From positions 992,001 to 1,056,000 of the forward strand of contig NZ_CDME01000008.1 of NCBI RefSeq assembly GCF_000826545.1: a DNA stretch of 64,000 nucleotides. The letters are read 5' to 3'. This stretch comes from Kibdelosporangium sp. MJ126-NF4 (GTDB taxonomy: Bacteria > Actinomycetota > Actinomycetes > Mycobacteriales > Pseudonocardiaceae). Position numbers and translations under genes: made by a program. Positions 63,905 through 64,000 of this stretch are shown here, in pieces. Each line of letters begins with the position of its first letter. The first letter of the stretch is position 1. A model generated the notes under the pieces. It had not been told where the DNA came from. It ran no database searches and worked only from the letters and a program-made list of their open reading frames with translations.

Positions 63905-64000
63905 CTGAGCAGCTCCCGGTAGCAGTCGACGGTTTCCTCAGCCGTCCGGCGCCAGCTCAACCGGCACGAACGCGCGATACCCCGCTGCCCGAGCGCGGCG
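63898..64000 (-). CDS. Glycosyltransferase family 4, C-terminal fragment at window edge
   Basis: Only the last 33 residues are inside the window, ending at TGA 63900-63898. They read LGQRGIARSCRLSWRRT and AEETVDCYRELLSC, matching the conserved C-terminal helix of GT4 enzymes (SWxxTAEETLxxYRELL). It lies upstream of, and overlaps, the methyltransferase gene, so it is the preceding operon gene. Confidence 0.6.
   Translation of the reverse strand, partial: AALGQRGIARSCRLSWRRTAEETVDCYRELLSC

Overview
The window is high-GC DNA packed with genes on both strands. Many genes start with GTG, many neighbours share 4-base GTGA or ATGA overlaps, and several genes look leaderless. Together with actinobacterial family types (rpsA with an acidic tail, CoaE-GrpB fusion, ECF41 sigma factor, DasR-like boxes, DUF402, DUF5685, bacterial NOS) this suggests a filamentous actinomycete, most likely Pseudonocardiales (Amycolatopsis, Kibdelosporangium or Saccharothrix type). 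That placement is inference. I recognised no tRNA, rRNA, CRISPR array, transposase or phage gene.

Layout. 1-2700: YhgE/Pip exporter (cut by the left edge), a partner ABC-type ATPase with a degenerate Walker A, and a TetR regulator with two kinds of palindromic site. 2700-9460: small membrane protein, acetyltransferases, diguanylate cyclase, NarL-type two-component pair, secreted alpha/beta hydrolase, methyltransferase. 9700-14900: rpsA, a lipoprotein, an orphan histidine kinase and coaE. 14918-16046: gene-free, holding repeat cluster A. 16047-20700: amino-sugar-type ABC importer plus NagZ glycosidase under two DasR-like boxes. 20800-24540: two DUF402 paralogues and two DUF5685 paralogues with cysteine-rich tails. 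24634-31146: uvrB, an MmcQ/YjbR protein, argG, and an ECF41 sigma factor diverging from an NmrA-type reductase across a matching promoter.

31143-38150 is a tightly overlapping operon: ABC-2 permease, MoxR-type AAA+ ATPase, unknown 300-residue protein, metallopeptidase-like von Willebrand A protein, unknown 179-residue protein, CapK/PaaK-like adenylate-forming enzyme. It is the best candidate for an undescribed multi-protein system. 38151-39261 holds repeat cluster B, lying between that permease and a 946-residue hydrolase-ABC ATPase fusion. TerC follows, preceded by a yybP-ykoY (manganese) riboswitch whose switching helix covers the Shine-Dalgarno sequence. Then come an S9 peptidase, a RES/Xre toxin-antitoxin pair and an ASCH protein.

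47400-57716 is a pentose/furanoside catabolic island: ribose-type ABC importer, secreted GH172 (DUF2961) enzyme, LacI regulator, fucose/arabinose isomerase and FGGY kinase. Two promoters of identical layout (TTGACA-N17-TAGCGT) each carry the same LacI-type operator. The right end has a nucleotidyltransferase overlapping a nitric oxide synthase gene, a beta-propeller protein, a perfect LexA box between convergent genes, and a toroid/methyltransferase/glycosyltransferase cluster cut by the right edge.
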